DNA of 64,000 bases from contig CP003179.1 in the NCBI GenBank assembly GCA_000237975.1, positions 744,001 through 808,000 of the forward strand, in the 5' to 3' direction. A program made the position numbers and the translations under genes. Position 1 is the first letter of the stretch, and every line of letters begins with the position of its first letter. Below are positions 12,108 to 20,550 of the stretch, piece by piece. Under the pieces are notes generated by a model. It was not told where the DNA came from and made no database searches. It saw only the letters and a list, made by a program, of their open reading frames with translations. The DNA comes from Sulfobacillus acidophilus DSM 10332 (GTDB lineage Bacteria > Bacillota > Sulfobacillia > Sulfobacillales > Sulfobacillaceae).

Positions 12108-12136
12108 TTGAATTTTTTTACCGTTCGTGACACAAT
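12108..12136 (+). promoter_or_regulatory. possible smpB promoter
   Basis: TTGAAT (12108-12113) and CACAAT (12131-12136) are separated by exactly 17 bp and lie 25 bp upstream of the smpB start. A sigma-A-like match; weak -10. Confidence 0.4.
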
Positions 12137-12160
12137 AGTCGACGCTAAGGAGCGATAAAT

Positions 12161-12625
12161 GTGGCACGCGAAGAACGGTCGGTGGCGGAAAATCGCAAAG
12201 CACGACATGATTATTTTATCGATGAAGTTTTCGAGGCTGGTTTGGTGTTAACCGGCACCGAAGTCAAGTCTTTGCGCTTAGGACGCGTGAATTTACGAGA
12301 CAGTTTCGCGCGCATCATACACGGCGAAGCTTTTTTGATTAATTGCCATATTGCTCCCTACGAACAAGGGAACCGGTGGAATCACGATCCCTATCGCGAT
12401 CGCAAATTGTTGCTCCACAAAAAGGAAATTCGGGAATTAGCCCAAGAAGTGCGGCAAGAAGGGAAAACCCTGATTCCTTTGCGGATTTATTTTGACAAAA
12501 AGGGGCGGGCTAAGGTATCATTAGCTGTTGCAAGGGGAAAGAAACAATACGATAAACGGCAGTCCATCCATGAACGGGATGCCCAGCGGCAAATCGATCG
12601 GGCCTTGAAAGGACGCCAGCGTTAG
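12161..12625 (+). CDS. smpB: SsrA-binding protein SmpB
   Basis: tmRNA-binding protein of 154 residues that delivers alanyl-tmRNA to stalled ribosomes for trans-translation. The OB-fold motifs [18 protein letters not shown] and the basic C-terminal tail ([19 protein letters not shown]) that mimics a codon-anticodon helix are both intact. The start is GTG at 12161 with TAAGGAG upstream. The tmRNA gene begins five bases after the stop, so the two partners are encoded side by side. Confidence 0.97.
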   Translation: MAREERSVAENRKARHDYFIDEVFEAGLVLTGTEVKSLRLGRVNLRDSFARIIHGEAFLINCHIAPYEQGNRWNHDPYRDRKLLLHKKEIRELAQEVRQEGKTLIPLRIYFDKKGRAKVSLAVARGKKQYDKRQSIHERDAQRQIDRALKGRQR

Positions 12626-12630
12626 ATAAC

Positions 12631-12985
12631 GGGGGCGAACTAGATTCGACGGAGATGGACGGGGTGCCGGATAGCGAGCCGAGCTCTGTGTCTCGATAAT
12701 CCACAGGACACAATAAGTGCCAACGAAGACTCTTACGAATACGCTTTAGCTGCTTAATCCCAGCTAACGTTTGACGATCAGGCGCCTATCCCTCGTCGCC
12801 AAACGTAAAAATCGATAGGCTACCGATGCGACGGCCCGATCGCATGCGGGACATGAAGGGCTGGCAGGACGTCACCGAGCTTCAGACGGGGATGTCACGC
12901 GAGAACAAAATCTGAAGCTACGCTCGTAGAAGTCCGGTATAACGTGTCTTCGGACGGGACGGGCAGCACGTCCCCGCCTCCACCA
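12631..12985 (+). ncRNA. ssrA: transfer-messenger RNA (tmRNA, SsrA)
   Basis: A complete one-piece tmRNA of about 355 nt. The 5' end GGGGGCG pairs with CGCCTCC at the 3' end (one G-U pair), followed by an encoded ACCA. The resume codon is GCC at 12719, and the tag frame 12719-12757 encodes ANEDSYEYALAA followed by TAA. A T-arm-like segment and several pseudoknot-forming repeats are visible between the tag and the 3' end. The ALAA tail is the usual ClpXP degron. An SspB-like adaptor that could bind the upstream part of the tag is encoded at 48384. A terminator follows. Confidence 0.95.
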
Positions 12986-12990
12986 AAATT

Positions 12991-13020
12991 TCCTCCCACC
13001 CGGGCGGTTGGGAGTTTTTT
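12991..13020 (+). terminator. terminator of tmRNA gene
   Basis: CTCCCA pairs with TGGGAG around a G/C-rich loop and is followed by six Ts, starting six bases after the tmRNA 3' end. Confidence 0.75.
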
Positions 13021-13049
13021 GTTCGAGAATCCATGAAGGAGGACGAGGC

Positions 13050-13790
13050 GTGGTCAGGGCTGACGGCCGGGATGCATTGGACATTCGGCCTTTACGACTG
13101 GAACTGGGGTTCAATGCCTGGGCGGAAGGGTCGTGTCTCATTACAGTGGGACGCACCCAAGTGTTGGTGACCGCTACCGTCGAAGAAAAGGTACCGCCTT
13201 TTATGCGGGGGACCGGTCAAGGATGGATTCAAGCGGAATATGCCATGTTGCCGCGGGCAACCCAGGAACGGACACACCGGGAAGCGGTGCGGGGCCGTCA
13301 ACAAGGACGCAGCGTGGAAATCCAACGCTTGATCGGCCGTGCGTTGAGAGGCGCCTTAGATTTAAGTCGGCTCGGTGAGCGTAGCGTGATTTTGGATTGC
13401 GATGTGCTACAAGCCGATGGCGGTACGCGCACGGCGGCCATTACCGCCGGATTTATGGCCCTATGGCAAGCGCTTCTCAGTATTCACCGAAAATCTCCCT
13501 TCCATGCGCCGCCTTTGAAAGGACGATTGGCGGCGGTTAGTGTCGGACTCCAAAACGGCCAGCCGTTAGTGGATTTGACCTATGCGGAGGATTCGGTCAT
13601 CGGGGCGGATTTCAATTTGGTGCGCCTGTCGACGGGGGATTGGGTGGAAATCCAAGGGACGGCCGAGCATCGGTTGTTTAGTCGAACCGAATTGAATGCC
13701 TTATTGGATGCCGCGGAGATCGGGCTTTCCGCTATCGATACGATTCAAGCGGAGACTTTTCCCGAGGGGGCCGTCTTGATTGAATCATAA
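13050..13790 (+). CDS. rph: ribonuclease PH
   Basis: Phosphorolytic 3'-5' exoribonuclease, 246 residues, which trims tRNA 3' ends using phosphate. The typical N-terminus (RPLRLELGFNAWAEGSCLITVGRTQVL), the RNA-binding arginines near GRQQGRSVEIQRLIGRALR and the phosphate-site region DCDVLQADGGTRTAAITA are visible. I chose the GTG at 13050, with AAGGAGGA six bases upstream, over a TTG at 13008 that lies inside the tmRNA terminator. It overlaps the downstream pyrophosphatase gene by 11 bp, the usual rph-rdgB pair. Confidence 0.95.
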   Translation: MVRADGRDALDIRPLRLELGFNAWAEGSCLITVGRTQVLVTATVEEKVPPFMRGTGQGWIQAEYAMLPRATQERTHREAVRGRQQGRSVEIQRLIGRALRGALDLSRLGERSVILDCDVLQADGGTRTAAITAGFMALWQALLSIHRKSPFHAPPLKGRLAAVSVGLQNGQPLVDLTYAEDSVIGADFNLVRLSTGDWVEIQGTAEHRLFSRTELNALLDAAEIGLSAIDTIQAETFPEGAVLIES

Positions 13791-14370
13791 AGTGGTCGTA
13801 TTGGCGTCTCATAACCCGGGAAAGTTACGGGAATTTGCTCAGCTATTTCAGGGGGCCCCGTTTGAACTGGTGTTATGGCCGGGCCGTGACGAAATTATCG
13901 CCGAAACCGGGGACACTTATGTGGAAAATGCCCGCATCAAGGCTCATTATGTGGCTCGCCAAACCGGTCATTGGGCTTTGGCGGACGACTCGGGTATCGA
14001 AGTGGACTATTTGGGTGGGTTACCCGGCGTCAACTCGGCTCACTTCGTGAGTCAAAATCCCTGGGAAAACACCCGGGAAATTCTGCTGCGGTTGATGGAC
14101 GCCCCGCCCTCTGCAAGGACGGCCCGGATGCGGGCGGTTTTATGTTTGGCGTCACCGGACGGCGCGGAATGGTTGGCCGAAGGCGTCGTGGAGGGGTGGA
14201 TTCTTCCGTGGCCCCGCGGGACCCATGGGTTTGGTGTCGATCCGATTTTTTCCGTCAACGGGCGAGAGTCGTTAGCGGAATGGCCGGAAGCCGAAAAAAA
14301 TGCCGTATCTCACCGTGCTCGGGCGGTTCAGGCACTTTGGAACATCATAAACGAGCAAGGTCTCTTCTAA
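13780..14370 (+). CDS. rdgB: XTP/dITP pyrophosphatase (RdgB/HAM1 family)
   Basis: Non-canonical purine NTP pyrophosphatase, 196 residues, that hydrolyses ITP, XTP and dITP to monophosphates and keeps them out of nucleic acids. The nucleotide-binding SHNPGKLREF motif, the catalytic ALADDSGIEVDYLGGLPGVNSA motif, HGFGVDPIF and the C-terminal SHRARA motif are all present. The TTG at 13780, which overlaps the end of rph with GAGGGGG upstream, is the preferred start; a GTG at 13792 is the alternative. The coupling to rph is conserved in many bacteria. Confidence 0.94.
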   Translation: MNHKVVVLASHNPGKLREFAQLFQGAPFELVLWPGRDEIIAETGDTYVENARIKAHYVARQTGHWALADDSGIEVDYLGGLPGVNSAHFVSQNPWENTREILLRLMDAPPSARTARMRAVLCLASPDGAEWLAEGVVEGWILPWPRGTHGFGVDPIFSVNGRESLAEWPEAEKNAVSHRARAVQALWNIINEQGLF

Positions 14371-14410
14371 AACGGGATGGGGACGGTATGATAAGACGGG
14401 GAGGGAGAGC

Positions 14411-15130
14411 ATGAACGGCTATGTATTAGTCGCAGCCCTGTTGGCCTCATCGGTAGAATTTGTGGAAGCGTTGACGATCGTGCTGGCGGTGGGAACCGTC
14501 GAAGGGTTTCGACCGGCATTACGAGGCACGTTGTGGGCTATATTAATCTTGGCCCTAATTACCGGCATTCTCGGCTTTGCCATATTAAAATGGGTGCCGT
14601 TATCGATTCTACGAGGGGTCATCGGCACGTTACTGCTGCTATTCGGGATTAAATGGCTGAGAAAAGCCATATTACGATTCGCAGGGCGAAAACCTTTGCA
14701 TAACGAAGCGGAAGCCTTTGAAACGGAAGTGGCGAAACTTCGGAGTCGATCGGGCAATCCCTGGGCGGCTCAGGCCACCGCTTTTAACGGCGTTTTTTTA
14801 GAAGGGCTCGAAGTGATCGTCATCGTGATTACCATGGGCTCGGCCGCACATGCCTATCCGAGCGCGATTTTAGGGGCCGCTATCGGTTTAGTCCTGGTCC
14901 TGTCCGCGGGGATATTGCTTCGGGCACCTTTATCCAAAGTGCCGGAGAACGTCATGAAATTTGTTGTGGGCATTATGCTCACGAGTTTCGGATCATTTTG
15001 GGCCGGTGAATCGCTCGGGGTGCGTTGGCCCTACCATGACGGGAGCATTCTTCTTTTAATTGGCGGGTATTTAGCCGCTAGCTGGCTCATGGTCTCCTCG
15101 TTAAAGCGGCAGCATGTGGTGGCGCCATGA
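14411..15130 (+). CDS. polytopic membrane protein with duplicated Glu motifs (COG4280-like)
   Basis: A 239-residue membrane protein with about six or seven helices arranged as two similar halves. Each half starts with a Glu-rich helix motif: SSVEFVEALTIVLAV near the N-terminus and GVFLEGLEVIVIVITMG in the middle. Paired ExxE/EGLE motifs in an inverted repeat are reminiscent of FTR1-type and GDT1-type cation transporters, and I recall a COG4280 group of this kind, so cation transport is a reasonable but unproven inference. GGGGAGGGAGAGC precedes the ATG. Its stop overlaps the start of a 58-residue membrane protein (ATGA). Confidence 0.7.
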   Translation: MNGYVLVAALLASSVEFVEALTIVLAVGTVEGFRPALRGTLWAILILALITGILGFAILKWVPLSILRGVIGTLLLLFGIKWLRKAILRFAGRKPLHNEAEAFETEVAKLRSRSGNPWAAQATAFNGVFLEGLEVIVIVITMGSAAHAYPSAILGAAIGLVLVLSAGILLRAPLSKVPENVMKFVVGIMLTSFGSFWAGESLGVRWPYHDGSILLLIGGYLAASWLMVSSLKRQHVVAP

Positions 15131-15303
15131 AATGGTTGAAAGAAATTTGGAATCTGTTTGTGGACGATGGGCCGTTAGCCCTCATCGCGATTCTGACGTT
15201 AGGCGTGGCCGTAATCGTGGCGCATCTGGGTCGGCCGAACTGGGCGGGAGTCATCATTTTTTTAGGCGTGGCCGGCGGACTATGGTGGCGAACCCGAAAT
15301 TGA
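15127..15303 (+). CDS. 58-residue membrane protein coupled to the Glu-motif transporter
   Basis: A short gene (ATG 15127 to TGA 15303) whose start overlaps the stop of the upstream transporter-like gene as ATGA, a strong sign of translational coupling. The protein begins MKWLKEIWNLF, has one clear hydrophobic helix (about residues 17-33), a short Gly/Arg/Pro/Asn loop, a second hydrophobic stretch (about 40-53) and ends WWRTRN. It could be an accessory subunit of the upstream protein. No family is recognised; the overlap, hydrophobic pattern and core-like codon use are the evidence. The tRNA promoter begins at its stop codon. Confidence 0.6.
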   Translation: MKWLKEIWNLFVDDGPLALIAILTLGVAVIVAHLGRPNWAGVIIFLGVAGGLWWRTRN

Positions 15304-15329
15304 CGGTCTTACCCTGCCTTTGCTATACT
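15300..15329 (+). promoter_or_regulatory. promoter of the tRNA-Pro/tRNA-Arg operon
   Basis: TTGACG (15300-15305) and an extended -10 TGC-TATACT (15321-15329) with an 18-bp spacer lie 17 bp upstream of tRNA-Pro. A strong match to a sigma-A promoter. Confidence 0.8.
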
Positions 15330-15345
15330 AGCGTCGGGTTGATAT

Positions 15346-15422
15346 CGGGGCGTGGCGCAGCTTGGTAGCGCACTTGCTTTGGGAGCAAGGGGTCGGGGGT
15401 TCGAATCCCTCCGCCCCGACCA
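15346..15422 (+). tRNA. tRNA-Pro (anticodon TGG)
   Basis: A full cloverleaf of 77 nt. The acceptor stem CGGGGCG pairs with CGCCCCG, the anticodon arm CTTGC-TTTGGGA-GCAAG carries TGG, the GGTTCGAAT T-loop is present and CCA is encoded. Confidence 0.96.
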
Positions 15423-15434
15423 TTTAGGTATGGC

Positions 15435-15510
15435 GTCCCCGTAGCTCAGTGGATAGAGCGCGGGACTTCTAATCCCGGCGTCGCAGGTTCAAATCCTGCC
15501 GGGGACACCA
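15435..15510 (+). tRNA. tRNA-Arg (anticodon TCT)
   Basis: A full cloverleaf of 76 nt. The acceptor stem GTCCCCG pairs with CGGGGAC, the anticodon loop CTTCTAA carries TCT, the T-loop reads GGTTCAAAT and CCA is encoded. It lies 12 bases after tRNA-Pro in one transcript. Excisionase-like and mobile genes start just downstream, so its 3' end is a candidate island integration site; I did not find the matching distal repeat. Confidence 0.96.
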
Positions 15511-15512
15511 AG

Positions 15513-15548
15513 AAAAACCGCACAGCAAAAGGGCTGGCGGGTTTTTTG
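15513..15548 (+). terminator. terminator of the tRNA operon
   Basis: An imperfect stem (AAACCGC..AGC with GCT..GGCGGGTTT) ends in TTTTTT three bases after the tRNA-Arg CCA. Confidence 0.75.
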
Positions 15549-15691
15549 TTAACAAATTATGGATATGGCATACTCCTTGATCCACATGATGATCCACACG
15601 AATCCCCCTGACATCTCTTGCTGTTTCTGGTTTGTTCATGACAATCCCTGGAATGGGCGAGGTATAATAGGCAAAAAGGGGAGGTGATCAG

Positions 15692-15910
15692 GTGCGCGGG
15701 AGCGCGTTGAAGCCCATCGATGACGCGGGGCTGTACGTCAGCCCTCGCCAAGTTGCACGTCTGTTGGGGGTTTCGGAATATCTGCTCGATAAAGCGATTC
15801 AGGAAGGGCAAGTCCCGCATCGGCGCATTGGACAGCGCATCTTGATTCCGAGAGCATGGATCGATTTTTCCGAGAATCCCATCGCTCCACCACCGTATAC
15901 GGAAGCCTAA
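15692..15910 (+). CDS. excisionase-like helix-turn-helix protein
   Basis: A 72-residue DNA-binding protein of the MerR-like excisionase/HTH_17 type. The core YVSPRQVARLLGVSEYLLDKAIQEGQVPHRRIGQRILIPRAWIDF has the family pattern: helix-turn-helix, a turn with basic residues, then a short wing. The start is GTG at 15692 with GGGGAGGTGATCA upstream and a TATAAT (15663-15668) about 24 bases before it. It is the first gene after the tRNA pair, which suggests a former integrative element. A distinct excisionase of the same family is at 37140. Confidence 0.7.
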   Translation: MRGSALKPIDDAGLYVSPRQVARLLGVSEYLLDKAIQEGQVPHRRIGQRILIPRAWIDFSENPIAPPPYTEA

Positions 15911-15913
15911 CGT

Positions 15914-16057
15914 ATGCCCTTCACGCGGCGCATCGCCGTGCTGAAGGACGCGGCCAAGAACCCCAAATGGGGTTTTATGATAATTGCCACTGCAAACACG
16001 GTCAATCCTGGTGATCTCCAGCTTGCTTGCAACCTTTTCCGTCCATTCGACGTATAA
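15914..16057 (+). CDS. 47-residue open frame, possibly a gene fragment
   Basis: The frame starts 4 bases after the excisionase-like stop and reads MPFTRRIAVLKDAAKNP before losing any familiar character. It may be a natural small gene co-transcribed with the excisionase or the 5' stub of a deleted mobile-element gene. No family is recognised, and the stop overlaps a TATAAT that probably serves the next gene. Confidence 0.25.
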   Translation: MPFTRRIAVLKDAAKNPKWGFMIIATANTVNPGDLQLACNLFRPFDV

Positions 16058-16058
16058 T
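16053..16058 (+). promoter_or_regulatory. -10 element upstream of lipoprotein gene
   Basis: TATAAT, about 43 bases before the lipoprotein start. A clear -35 box at standard spacing is not seen. Confidence 0.4.
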
Positions 16059-16100
16059 GGGTGGCGTGTCAACCTTGTGATAAGCGCGGGGGGTTGCTTC

Positions 16101-17137
16101 ATGAAAAACGCGATGCTGTTTATCCCTGTGGTCATCTTTGGTGGAATACTGCTTGCCGGATGCGGCCGCATTACGCAACCGGTGGCTACGGCACATCCCA
16201 ATTCTCATCATGCGTCCCAGGCTCCTCAATCACCTCCAACTACGAATCAAGTGAATTCGATCACTGCGTCTTCATTGCCCTCCTCAACCAGCGCGAATGC
16301 TGTTCCTTCGCTATCACCTTCGTCTTCGCCGTCGAGTACATCGACACAAACAACCCAAAGTTCGTCACCGCCCATTACGTTAGAAAACTCACAAGTGACC
16401 GATAACTCGCTCATCCTCTATACGACACATGGAACTATGCAGACGGCTTATAGTGATCCTCATATAATACTTGGAACACCCAATATCTTTGAAATGACGT
16501 TGGTCAATACGTCGGCAGGGAAGTTTCCGGTCAATGTTTCTGAACCCATACTGTCCAATTGGGGTATTAGTGAAACACTCATTCCGCAAGGGCATAATCT
16601 CTTGTTAAAATTGATTCTCAAACCTCAAATACATCAATTTCAAATCGGTATTGGCGGAGGCGATATTATCCAAATTACATTTTCACCGTCGATTACATCG
16701 ACAAATTCTGCGACTCCGCCGTTTGTCGGAATAATTAGTCAACATTTTGTTGGTTCAAATGGTCCCGAGGCAATTCCTAATGGCGTTATTAGCGCATTGC
16801 CAAACCATCTAACGTTTTCTTCATCAGAATACCCGCTCGTGGAAGGCTTTAGCGGCCAACTTAAGGGGCATTCATTTATCTTAGATTTTTATCGAAATCC
16901 AACGGGGATATTTATGGCCCCGGTCCGGTACCCGTTTTGAATATCTTAAACTTTACCGGAGATTGGGTTGTCGTCGGCACGCCCTCCGCTGGCGCCTATG
17001 AAGCTATCAATTTAATGTCGGGCCAAACCATTACGAATCCAGCAGCCGCGGCTCAAATGAAAGGGTATAGGGGACTAGGGTTGCCTTCACATATATTGGG
17101 ATTATCTCAGAAAAATTTTCCGGTAAATATTCCGTAA
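16101..17137 (+). pseudogene. secreted lipoprotein, frameshifted
   Basis: The ATG at 16101 opens a lipoprotein signal peptide ending in LLAGC (Cys21 is the lipidation site). A Ser/Thr/Pro/Gln-rich linker (about residues 25-95) follows, then a beta-rich domain of unknown function. The frame stops at 16940. Adding one G to the GGGG at 16904-16907 makes the text run on smoothly (NPTG-DIYGPGPVPVLNILNF) into the open frame ending at 17137, giving an intact protein of about 345 residues. So this is either a one-base deletion in a homopolymer, a phase-variable tract or a sequencing error. Low GC compared with core genes suggests acquisition. Confidence 0.75.
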
Positions 17138-17436
17138 ACGAACGTAAGTAAAGAACTATCCTGAAACGTTGTCGATTTAATCAGGACAGTTTTGCCTACT
17201 ATAAATCGAGAGGTGGTGAGGATATTATCGCGATTATATTCCGGTCCTAAAACATAATTAATCTTTCAAGACAGCTTTAAGAATGCTTACCATCTATTTA
17301 CATTTAAATCCATGTAATAACAACGAGCGTCCTGTAAAGATGTGATTTTCGGCGAACTTTGACAGTTGAAGAAAAAAATCCCCCTTTGGTACCGTTGTGG
17401 TGCAAACCTAACACGAGACCCAGGAGGATTTCTAAA
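17138..17436. other. non-coding stretch before the first IS110 transposase
   Basis: AT-rich at first, with no gene seen. The last 80 bases lead into the transposase ribosome site (AGGAGG, 17422-17427) and probably contain the left end of the IS110 element, whose exact border I could not fix. Confidence 0.4.
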
Positions 17437-18665
17437 ATGCATTCTACCGCGTCGATTGATCAACGCAAAGCCGCCGTCCAAGGCGCCGTGATCGGAGGGG
17501 TGGACGTGTCCCAGGGCTGGCATTACATCCAGTGGTTGTTACCGAACGGCTTGTCGGCGGGTAAGCCGATTCGGTTCGTGAATACCCGTAGCGGGTTCGA
17601 GTCGATGTGGGCCCGGCGTCCGGTCGGGACCCGCCTCGTGATTGGGCTCGAGTCCACCGGCGTCTATTGGCGGCCGTTGGCGCATTGGCTCCGGCAACAA
17701 CCCGGCGTGACCGTGGTCTTGGTCAATCCGTTACATACGCGCAAGCTCAAAGAAGTCGACGACCACACGCCCTCGAAAAATGACGCCAAGGATGCCGGGA
17801 TTATTGCGCGGGCGGTCGCCGAGGGGCGGTATCTGCCTTGGACGCCCCGGGAGGGAGTCTGGAGCGAACTCGCCACCTTGTCGGTAACCCGGCGCCAGCA
17901 GAAAGCGGACGTGATTCGCTGGCACAATCGGATTCAGGGGTGGCTGGATGTGTATGCCCCGGAATTTCGCCGGGTTTTCAAAGCGTGGAATGGATTGGCG
18001 GCCTTGTGGGTGCTGGATACCGTCCCCTTGCCGGCCGACGTGTTGGCATATCCCTTCGAGGACTTGGTCCAGGGTTTGCTGGCGGCCTCCCATCATCGTG
18101 TCGGCCGGAAGCGAGCTCAGGCGCTCGTGACCGCCTATCGTGACTCCATTGGGGTGCCCGGACACGCCAGTGCTCGTACCCAGTTGGCGGCGTACTGGGG
18201 ACATTGGCGCGCGGCGTGCGCCGCGCGCAACAGGAATTGATGGCGGCGGTGCCGGGAGCCGACGCCTTGCGGGAGATTCCCGGTTTTGGCCCCGTGGTGA
18301 TGGCGACCCTGCTGGGCGAATTGGGGAACTTGGCGCATTATGCCCATCCTCAGCAGGTGGTCCGCATGGCGGGCCTGAACGTGGTCTCGGACGGGTCCGG
18401 TAAGTATCAGGGGAAGACCCATCTCGCTAAGCGCGGGCGCGCGCAAGCCCGTCAGGTCGCGTATCAGGCGGCGGTCGCGGCCATTGCCCACGAGGGTCCG
18501 GCCCGGGCTTACTATCACGAACTCCGCCAGCGCCTGGCCCCGAAAGCGGCGTTGATCGCGCTGGCCTGCAAACTCTTGCGGATCGCGTGGGCCTGTTGGC
18601 GGCATCAGACCCCGTACGATGCCAAACGGGCCTTTGCCCGGACCCTGACCGCGGCCGCCGCGTAA
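17437..18665 (+). pseudogene. IS110-family DEDD transposase (recombinase), frameshifted
   Basis: The N-terminal RuvC-like DEDD domain shows its acidic residues in GGVDVSQGWH, GLESTGVYW and DAKDAGIIAR. The C-terminal Transposase_20 domain (IPGFGPVVMATLLGELG, then QQVVRMAGLNVVSDGSGK) carries the catalytic serine region. The first frame (ATG 17437, AGGAGG upstream) stops at 18240, and the rest continues in another frame from about 18201. One extra G in the GGGG at 18197-18200 restores one protein of about 409 residues (YWGTLARGVRR). A close homologue without the transposase is implied by the tail copy at 29343. Confidence 0.85.
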
Positions 18666-18961
18666 GACGGTGGGGATCCCGGGACGTCTGGGACGAGGGA
18701 GAGGCATTCCTCCCTTCGGGCAAGTGACCGCTCTCGCGTATGGAGCGACACGAGACCCTGCATACGAGAATCCACTCCCCTCGTCTGCACACGGAACGAC
18801 CGCATCCTGAACAGAGGACGATACGGGCCAAGACCCTGTAACCCCATGGTAGGCTTCGGGAGGTCGCTCATCTTACGTAGACGGTCGCAGAGGTCCCGGG
18901 ATTGAACAAAAATCTAGGAGAACAAGAGGATTCCCACAAAAAACTAAGGTAGGGAGGAATT
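18666..18961 (+). ncRNA. candidate IS110 bridge-RNA region (3' non-coding end)
   Basis: About 295 bp with no open frame, located between the transposase stop and the right end. It is partly conserved (about 190 bp at roughly 85% identity by eye) in inverted orientation at 29343-29560, although no transposase is attached there. Conservation of a non-coding IS110 end with several short inverted repeats is what a bridge RNA gene would show: IS110-family recombinases are known to use such RNAs, encoded in the 3' end in the IS1111 subgroup. The RNA itself is inferred. Confidence 0.45.
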
Positions 18962-18967
18962 AACTCA

Positions 18968-19883
18968 ATGGGCCAGCGTCAGACAACGATGGCATTAATC
19001 CTATTCAGCGGAACATTATTGGCTGGGTGTGGAAGTGCACCTCATCAAACAGCCAAATCTACTCAACCACTCGCCGAGCCATCTTCTAGCATTGTCAATC
19101 CGTCAGGGAAAGCAACGACAAGTCCTAGCGTTTCGTCCGTAACCACGCAACAATCTTCATCGACGAATTCCAATTCCTCGTCTCAATCGCCAACGGTGGG
19201 ATTTTCCAGTGTTATTCAAGAAGCTATGAAGTCTATTGTTGGGCATACCTCAGTTCCTCTTTATGCCCCTCCAACGATTGAAGATTTTTCTCCATCGCGT
19301 TATTATTCTGCATCAACTCACATTTCTTCGGCCCCAAATCCTGCTCCGTCATATACAATACATTTTTATAAAACAAATACCCCCGTTCCTGCCAACAATC
19401 CTTTGTTGTTCACGCTTAACCCGTTATCGAACATTGGTGGATACCGTGTAAGCTTATGGCCTTCTATAACTTCGGCGAGTCAGCATTTATTCTATCTATC
19501 AGGCTGCCCCCCCGCCAATGGTAACAGTGAACGAGGCAGGAATGCCTATTACGTTAATGGGAGGGGTAACGGCCCACCAAGTGAACTTAAACGGGCAACG
19601 GGCCATCACTTGGCATCAAAATCAGTGGGGATTTACGGTGGCCTATCGAAACACCTCCCAAATTAATGCAGTGTCCATTGCGCAGGCCATTGCTTTATGG
19701 AATCAAAGACATCCTCTATCTATTCCTACCACTCAAGGTTATGCCTATACATTTATTGATCAGGGTGATGTGATAACGGAAATTTCTTGGAACCTAGGGA
19801 AGATTGTATTTGAAACATGGGAATCCGATGGATGGCAAGGAGCGTATCAAACAGCCTCACTTCTTGAAGCATACCCTTCATGA
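18968..19883 (+). pseudogene. second Ser/Thr-rich lipoprotein, frameshifted at a C7 tract
   Basis: The ATG at 18968 with GGGAGGAATT upstream opens a lipoprotein signal ending in LLAGC. A Ser/Thr/Gln-rich linker follows (about 25-80), then a domain of unknown function. In the frame from the start, the protein runs out of sense after a run of seven Cs (19507-19513) and stops at 19666. Removing one C joins LSGCPP to PMVTVNEAGMPITL and continues to the stop at 19883, giving about 304 residues. The layout (signal, lipobox, low-complexity linker, domain) parallels the lipoprotein at 16101; the two flank the IS110 element and may be related. Function unknown. Confidence 0.75.
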
Positions 19884-19935
19884 TTAGGAATCTCCGTCGG
19901 GATAATAGCCGACGGAGATTCCCGTCATTGAGGAA

Positions 19936-20550
19936 CTAGGAGGGCAAGGCATTAGCCACGTCGAGATCTGTCGTAGACGATTGATAGTACTGCCAAATAT
20001 TGGGAGCAATACCACCAAATCCTTGAGGGCCATTATATTGACTCCCGCAAGCGGCATTGGATTCCGGAGAAAAAGTTGTGGGACACGCCGGAGGACTACT
20101 ATAACTGAATTCGTATGTCCATGTAACTACCCCATTGGGAAGATTGTAAGAACCCGTAATCTCACTCCAGGCACATGGTGCAGAATAGATTCCCGCAATA
20201 TAACCGGCATTTTGAACGCCTTGAATAAATCCAGTGATTACAGCTTGATTAAGCGAAGTGTCAGAAGACCAACTGCCTGCTTCTACATCTCCAAAAATCG
20301 TTTTACGATTAATTTGTGGATAATTAGACAAAGCAGTGATGGCTGCCTGAGCTTGTTGTTGACCCCATATTTGGGCTTCAGCCAGCGTAGAAGCACCTGC
20401 ACAATTGTTATAATAGGCGGGGCCTAATAAAAACCAATATCCGTACACCGCTCCGCCGTTATCTAACGCCGCCTGTGCAGCATCGGTGGAAAAGTTTCCG
20501 GGAATAAAATACCCACATTGCGTACTAGCACCTGATACAATGCCTCCGCC
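19936..20550 (-). pseudogene. DUF1906-like glycoside-hydrolase-like protein, 5' end lost at IS256 copy
   Basis: About 204 residues remain of a secreted-type protein with text such as VYGYWFLLGPAYYNNCAGAS, NRKTIFGDVEAGSW and YIAGIYSAPCAWSEI, which resembles the glycoside-hydrolase-like DUF1906/Rv2525c fold (GH25-like TIM barrel). The first 60 or so residues and any signal peptide are missing because the IS256 element begins at 20551. I did not find the missing 5' part on the far side of the element, so a deletion accompanied the insertion. It is convergent with the lipoprotein at 18968. Likely inactive. Confidence 0.65.

Larger units (their letters stand above)
17437..18961 (+). mobile_element. 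IS110-family element with long 3' non-coding end
   Basis: It consists of the frameshifted DEDD transposase (17437-18665) and a non-coding 3' tail of about 295 bp. The right border is placed near 18961 because an inverted, partly diverged copy of the tail at 29343-29560 stops matching there. The left border is not defined. A long 3' non-coding end fits the IS1111 subgroup. Confidence 0.65.

Noticed and set aside
15557-16201. Long minus-strand open frame (214 codons) opposite the excisionase-like and lipoprotein genes
   Set aside because: It has no ribosome site or domain and lies antisense to better-supported genes with a TATAAT and good starts.
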